NCBI GenBank assembly: GCA_030590185.1
Contig: JAUUZB010000074.1
Span: 1 to 9,532, forward strand
Source: Deltaproteobacteria bacterium
Lineage (GTDB): Bacteria; Myxococcota; XYA12-FULL-58-9; JAUUZB01
Direction: 5' to 3'
DNA: 9,532 bases
The notes under the pieces are model-generated. The model had not been told where the DNA came from and did no database searches. It was given only the letters and a program-made list of their open reading frames with translations. The position numbers and the translations under genes are program-made. Positions 6,340 to 9,532 of this stretch are shown piece by piece; within the stretch, counting starts at the first letter, position 1; each line of letters begins with the position of its first letter.

Positions 6340-8375
6340 TAGATCCAGCTGCGCAGGATCTGATCCCCGACGATCGCCGCGTCGACCGCCTCCTGCCCGC
6401 TCTCCACTCGGCCGACCAGCGTGTAGCGCCCCTCGAGGTGGGGTGCCCTCGCCTGCATGATGAAAAACTGGCTTCCGCCAGTGTCCTTACCGGCGTCGGC
6501 GATACCGACCGCGCCGCGCACGAAGGGCAGGATCGATGGCTCCCCGGGAATGGCAAAACCCGGACCGCCCCAGCCGGATCCGGTGGGATCCCCGCCCTGA
6601 ACCACAAACCCCGGTACCACCCGGTGCCATGGGGTGCCGTCGTAGCTGCCCTGCTTGGCGAGGGACACCAGGGTAGCGACGGACCAGGGCGCGACCTCCG
6701 GCCACAGCTCGATCACGATATCGCCGCGATTGGTGTTCAGGTGCCAGAGGATCCTTCGGTCGAGCACCTCGGCCACCGCTACCGGCGGCGGCGCCGGGGG
6801 CGTGGTCGTTGCGGCCTGGTGCTCTTCCTCTGGAAACAGAAAGAGTAGCGCCTCGCGGGCGGCGGTGCGCAGGGTGACGTTCGCATCCGCCAGAGTCGCT
6901 TCGAGCACCTCTCGGCTCTCCCGTACGTTGCTCACCCGCAGCGCCTCGATGATCGTCAGGCGGAGCTCTGCGTCGCCGGCCTGCTCCCGTCGCGCCCGGT
7001 CGAGCAGGGCCGTCTGGAGCTCCGGCGACAGCGTCATTCCCTCCGCGGCGATCACCTCGATCACCGTACCGACGACTACCATCGATGTCTCGTTTTGGAG
7101 CACAAGCAACGCCAACCCACGAGCCAGCTCGCGCACCTCGTCGTCCTCACTGACCAGGCCAGCGCCGATAGCCGCGGCCCGGACGCGCGGGTCGGGATCT
7201 GCCCCGAGACTCTCGAGCAGCGCCATGCGATCCTCGAGCACGCCAGTGGTGCCGTCCTTGAGGATGTCGGCGAGCAGCCGGCGTCGCTCGTGCAGGGGCC
7301 AGCCGGCCGGATCGCCGCCGCACTTGACGAGATCCTCGAGCGCGGCTCCGGCGCGGACCCGGGCAAAAGCGGCGGTGCAGTGTAGCGCCCCGCGGACCGA
7401 GCTCCGGCCAGGGGAGAGACTCGCGTAGACCCGGTCAAAGGCGGCGCGCACCGCCTCGCTCTCTACAAAATCGGCGAGGCGGGTGAGTCCAATGAACACC
7501 GGGTGGCTGGCTGGGCCCTCGAGATCTCCCTGTTCGACCTGCTCGACAATCCACCCGGCGAGGGCGGCCCGCAGCTCGGGGCTAGCGTCGGCGCTCGAGG
7601 CGGCCCGCGCCGCCTCCACCCGCACGCGCCAATCGGCGTCGGCCAGCGCCTTGGTGTAGAGCTCCAGGTCACCGGCTCCACGTCGGGCGCAACCGAAGAT
7701 CGCCAGGGCTCGGATCTCAGGATCGGAATCGCCCGCCATCCGCCGTAGCAAGTCGGCGCCATTGCCGCCGTGCTCCCGCGCCAGGGCGTAGGCTACCCCG
7801 TAGCGTATCTCCCGGTCGCCGTCCGTGGCGAGCTGCTCGAGGCGCTCGCGCACTCCTTGCGTCAGGGCATGCTCGCGTCGCCCCCTCAACCCGAGGGCGA
7901 GCCCGGCTACGGCGCGCACCGACGGTGCCTCGTGCATCAGCCCTTCTCCCAGGATCGCGATCTCTGCTTCACCACCGAGCCGGCCCAGGGCCGAGAGGGC
8001 CGCACGTTGGGCTTCCAGCGTGGCCGCGTCGTGGAAGGTGTCGACCAGGCGCGCGATGTGGGCAACGTCGCCCGTCAGGGCCAGCGCGGTGGCACGCTCG
8101 AGCGAGAGCGGACCCTCTCCAGTCGCCAGGGCGGCGATCGCCTCCGGGTCACCGACCCGGCCGAGACCCCGCAGCGCCCTGCGGCTCACCTCCGGATCCC
8201 CGGCCCGGCTCAGCTCGATCAACTCAGGCACCCCAGCGCTGCGCTCGGCCTCGGCCTTGGCCACGCGCAGGTGGTCGGCTGGCGGCGGCGGGAAGACCCG
8301 CGGCGGTGGCGGCTTGGGCCCGCAGCTCAGAAGGATCAGCCAGGCGAGAACGAAGATGGCGAACGAGCGGCGCAC
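6330..8375 (-). CDS. HEAT-repeat lipoprotein with C-terminal cyclophilin-type peptidyl-prolyl isomerase
   Basis: A 681-residue exported lipoprotein. Residues 1-18 form a type II signal peptide ending in the lipobox LLSC (C18). G19 at +2 gives no inner-membrane retention signal, so outer-membrane anchoring in the periplasm is likely. A proline-rich linker (about 20-33) leads to a long HEAT-repeat array (about 45-520), with units such as DPEVSRRALRGLGRVGDPEA, DREIRYGVAYALA and DPRVRAAAIGAGL. The cyclophilin domain (541-681) has HRVVPGFVVQGGD (584-596, with the catalytic-type R585), GSQFFI (634-639) and HLEGRYTLVG (646-655); Trp replaces the usual Phe before H584. It probably isomerises prolyl bonds in envelope proteins, with the HEAT array as a protein-binding scaffold. 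The start is GTG 8375, which gives a complete lipoprotein signal. The only Shine-Dalgarno-like GAGG is 14 bases upstream, which is far. The gene converges on the receptor with a 10-bp overlap and diverges from the metallo-hydrolase. Confidence 0.92.
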   Translation of the reverse strand: MRRSFAIFVLAWLILLSCGPKPPPPRVFPPPPADHLRVAKAEAERSAGVPELIELSRAGDPEVSRRALRGLGRVGDPEAIAALATGEGPLSLERATALALTGDVAHIARLVDTFHDAATLEAQRAALSALGRLGGEAEIAILGEGLMHEAPSVRAVAGLALGLRGRREHALTQGVRERLEQLATDGDREIRYGVAYALAREHGGNGADLLRRMAGDSDPEIRALAIFGCARRGAGDLELYTKALADADWRVRVEAARAASSADASPELRAALAGWIVEQVEQGDLEGPASHPVFIGLTRLADFVESEAVRAAFDRVYASLSPGRSSVRGALHCTAAFARVRAGAALEDLVKCGGDPAGWPLHERRRLLADILKDGTTGVLEDRMALLESLGADPDPRVRAAAIGAGLVSEDDEVRELARGLALLVLQNETSMVVVGTVIEVIAAEGMTLSPELQTALLDRARREQAGDAELRLTIIEALRVSNVRESREVLEATLADANVTLRTAAREALLFLFPEEEHQAATTTPPAPPPVAVAEVLDRRILWHLNTNRGDIVIELWPEVAPWSVATLVSLAKQGSYDGTPWHRVVPGFVVQGGDPTGSGWGGPGFAIPGEPSILPFVRGAVGIADAGKDTGGSQFFIMQARAPHLEGRYTLVGRVESGQEAVDAAIVGDQILRSWIYYP

Positions 8376-8382
8376 CGTCGTT

Positions 8383-8388
8383 CTTATA
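8383..8388 (-). promoter_or_regulatory. Possible -10 box for the HEAT/cyclophilin lipoprotein gene
   Basis: On the minus strand, TATAAG matches five of six bases of the sigma70 -10 consensus and would place transcription start at about 8376, next to the GTG at 8375. No good -35 box stands 17 bases upstream. The lack of a well-spaced Shine-Dalgarno would fit a leaderless or near-leaderless message. This is weak evidence from one hexamer. Confidence 0.25.
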
Positions 8389-8419
8389 GCCTCTTTATTC
8401 GGCGCGCACGAAGGGCCAT

Positions 8420-8424
8420 AAGGG
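8420..8424 (+). promoter_or_regulatory. Ribosome binding site of the metallo-hydrolase gene
   Basis: AAGGG lies 7 bases before the ATG at 8432 and supports that start. The 56-bp divergent gap 8376-8431 otherwise holds only the candidate -10 box on the other strand. Confidence 0.55.
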
Positions 8425-8431
8425 CGGCTCG

Positions 8432-9268
8432 ATGTACTCCCAACGGACCGTGGACAGCGAGGTCCTCTTCACCAAGCTCGAGATCACCCGCGGCCGGTTA
8501 CTCTCCTTCTGCGCCCACGTCGCCCTGGTGGACGGTTTGCTGATCGACAGCGGCTTCACCCGCGCCCAACGCTCTCTGCTGCGCGCCCTGGCGGGCCAAC
8601 GGGTGGAGCGGGTGGCCTGCACCCACGCCCACGAGGATCACTTCGGCAACCACGCGGTGCTCGCGGCGCGATTCGGCGCTTCGCTTTACGGCCCGGCCGC
8701 CTCCCTAGAGGTCATGCGAGAGCCGGCGCAGTACACCCGAGCCTTCTACCAGCGCTTCATGTGGGGTTATCCCGAGCCCTGCGAGGCGCAGCCCCTGCCG
8801 GAGGTCCTGGAGACGGAGCGCTTTCGGTTCCAGGTGATCCCCACCCCGGGACACTCCTTCGATCACGTCTGCTTCTTCGAGCCCCAGCGCGGTTGGTTGT
8901 TCAGCGGTGACCTCTACTTGAGCGTCAAGGTGCGGATGGCGCGCTTCATCGAGAACGCCGGTGACATGCTCGGCTCCTTGAAGAAGGTGCGCGACCTGGA
9001 GCCGCGGTTCCTGTTCTGCGCCCACGCCGGCCTGGTGGAGGATCCCATTGCGGCCCTGGGCGCCAAGATCGACTTCATGGAAGAGCTCGGGGGCGAGGTG
9101 CGGCGCCTGCATGACAGCGGCGCCGCAGCGGTGGAGATTGCGCACCGGGTGCTCGGTCGGGATCCATTGCCGCTACGTTTGTTGGCCGCCGGCGATGTCT
9201 CCAAGCACCAGCTGGTGAAGGCCTTTTTGAAAAGCCCGGGGGAAGGGTACAACTACCCAGTCGGTTAG
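8432..9268 (+). CDS. Metallo-beta-lactamase-fold hydrolase
   Basis: A 278-residue MBL-fold metal-dependent hydrolase. The zinc ligands are all visible: H65-x-H67-x-D69-H70 (THAHEDH), H141 (PTPGHSFDH), D160 (SGDLYL) and H198 (CAHAG). A helical C-terminal extension (about 205-278) follows, as in LACTB2- or glyoxalase II-like groups. The protein should bind two metal ions and hydrolyse an ester, thioester, phosphodiester or lactone. The substrate cannot be told from sequence, and a true beta-lactamase is unlikely, since there is no signal peptide. The start ATG 8432 has AAGGG 7 bases upstream. The gene is followed after 33 bases by an SDR-like gene on the same strand with its own Shine-Dalgarno, so the two probably form an operon and may share a metabolic pathway. 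Confidence 0.92.
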   Translation: MYSQRTVDSEVLFTKLEITRGRLLSFCAHVALVDGLLIDSGFTRAQRSLLRALAGQRVERVACTHAHEDHFGNHAVLAARFGASLYGPAASLEVMREPAQYTRAFYQRFMWGYPEPCEAQPLPEVLETERFRFQVIPTPGHSFDHVCFFEPQRGWLFSGDLYLSVKVRMARFIENAGDMLGSLKKVRDLEPRFLFCAHAGLVEDPIAALGAKIDFMEELGGEVRRLHDSGAAAVEIAHRVLGRDPLPLRLLAAGDVSKHQLVKAFLKSPGEGYNYPVG

Positions 9269-9287
9269 CCCCGGTGACCACGGGAAC

Positions 9288-9292
9288 GGGAG
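9288..9292 (+). promoter_or_regulatory. Ribosome binding site of the SDR-like gene
   Basis: GGGAG lies 9 bases before the ATG at 9302 and supports a real gene start within the short gap after the metallo-hydrolase. Confidence 0.55.
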
Positions 9293-9301
9293 ACAATCGC
9301 C

Positions 9302-9532
9302 ATGAACGCCATCGAGTTGTTTGGCCTCGAGAACAAGGGGGTCCTGATCACGGGCGCCAGCAGCCTGATGTCGGTGTGGGCGGCGCGGATCCTAATGGAG
9401 GTAGGCGCGCGGGTGGTGATCACCGACCGGATCGCCGAGGAGGCGGTGCGGGAGGTGTTCGCAGGCTATGCCGCCACGCACGACGACGAGGCCCTGGCGT
9501 TGCCGGATGTCCTGGTCATCGGCGGCGTCGAC
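9302..9532 (+). CDS. SDR-like Rossmann-fold protein, N-terminal part, cut by the window edge
   Basis: Seventy-seven codons are open to the right edge. The start (IELFGLENKGVLITGASS, residues 4-21) strongly resembles short-chain dehydrogenase/reductases: a first beta strand ending in T17-G18-A19-S20-S21, a helix, then VGARVVITDR with D42 at the end of strand 2, and a later strand DVLVIGGVD (69-77). Two things are odd. The cofactor loop continues Leu-Met-Ser where SDRs have Gly-Ile-Gly. The distance from D42 to DVLV is about 20 residues shorter than usual, so the strand-3 region appears reduced. The catalytic Ser, Tyr and Lys would lie outside the window. A divergent non-canonical SDR is the best reading; another Rossmann protein is possible. 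It likely shares an operon with the upstream metallo-hydrolase. Confidence 0.7.
   Translation, partial: MNAIELFGLENKGVLITGASSLMSVWAARILMEVGARVVITDRIAEEAVREVFAGYAATHDDEALALPDVLVIGGVD

Noticed and set aside
7770..8543. 257-residue plus-strand open frame opposite the HEAT lipoprotein
   Set aside because: It overlaps the lipoprotein signal region and the true start of the metallo-hydrolase, and it has no motifs.
9269..9301. Terminator between the metallo-hydrolase and the SDR-like gene
   Set aside because: The GC-rich stretch forms only an imperfect short stem and has no T-run; the gap more likely just carries the next ribosome binding site.

Overview
This is a GC-rich, tightly packed bacterial chromosomal window. 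It holds seven full-length or nearly full-length protein genes plus two genes cut by the window edges. I see no tRNA, rRNA, CRISPR array, transposase or phage gene. The content suggests a Gram-negative bacterium: a lipoprotein with Gly at +2 of the lipobox, a signal-peptide-bearing 7TM receptor and a DUF374 acyltransferase. The large HEAT and TPR proteins, the class III adenylate cyclase and GTG/TTG starts would fit Myxococcota or other former Deltaproteobacteria. That placement is inference; the sequence alone cannot prove it.

Layout from left to right. On the minus strand there is the first stretch of a gene leaving the window (1-43), preceded by a VAT1-like quinone oxidoreductase (82-1119). 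A short divergent region (1120-1270) carries a perfect 7-bp-arm inverted repeat at 1189-1207. On the plus strand follows an ADP-ribosylglycohydrolase (1271-2176). It meets a minus-strand DUF374 lysophospholipid acyltransferase-like gene (2173-2859) tail to tail, the two sharing a CTAG that encodes both stop codons.

The centre of the window is a plus-strand two-gene signalling operon. The first gene is a class III adenylate cyclase with all recognisable catalytic residues, one transmembrane helix and a TPR/HEAT-like C-terminal half (2947-4383). Three bases later comes a receptor with a signal peptide, an extracytoplasmic jelly-roll domain, seven transmembrane helices, a GAF domain and a repetitive acidic tail (4387-6339). 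The receptor has no output enzyme of its own, so the simplest reading is a split receptor/cyclase pair: the receptor senses a ligand outside and a second signal through GAF, and the cyclase makes cAMP. This is the most interesting part of the window.

Convergent to the receptor, overlapping it by 10 bp, is a minus-strand lipoprotein made of many HEAT repeats with a C-terminal cyclophilin-type peptidyl-prolyl isomerase (6330-8375). Divergent from it is a plus-strand metallo-beta-lactamase-fold hydrolase (8432-9268), followed after 33 bp by the start of an SDR-like Rossmann protein (9302 to the window end) whose cofactor-binding glycine loop looks altered.

Intergenic space is very small and no stretch longer than 300 bases lacks a gene. 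I find no convincing rho-independent terminators and no strong sigma70 promoters. The many other long open frames are antisense shadows caused by high third-position GC.
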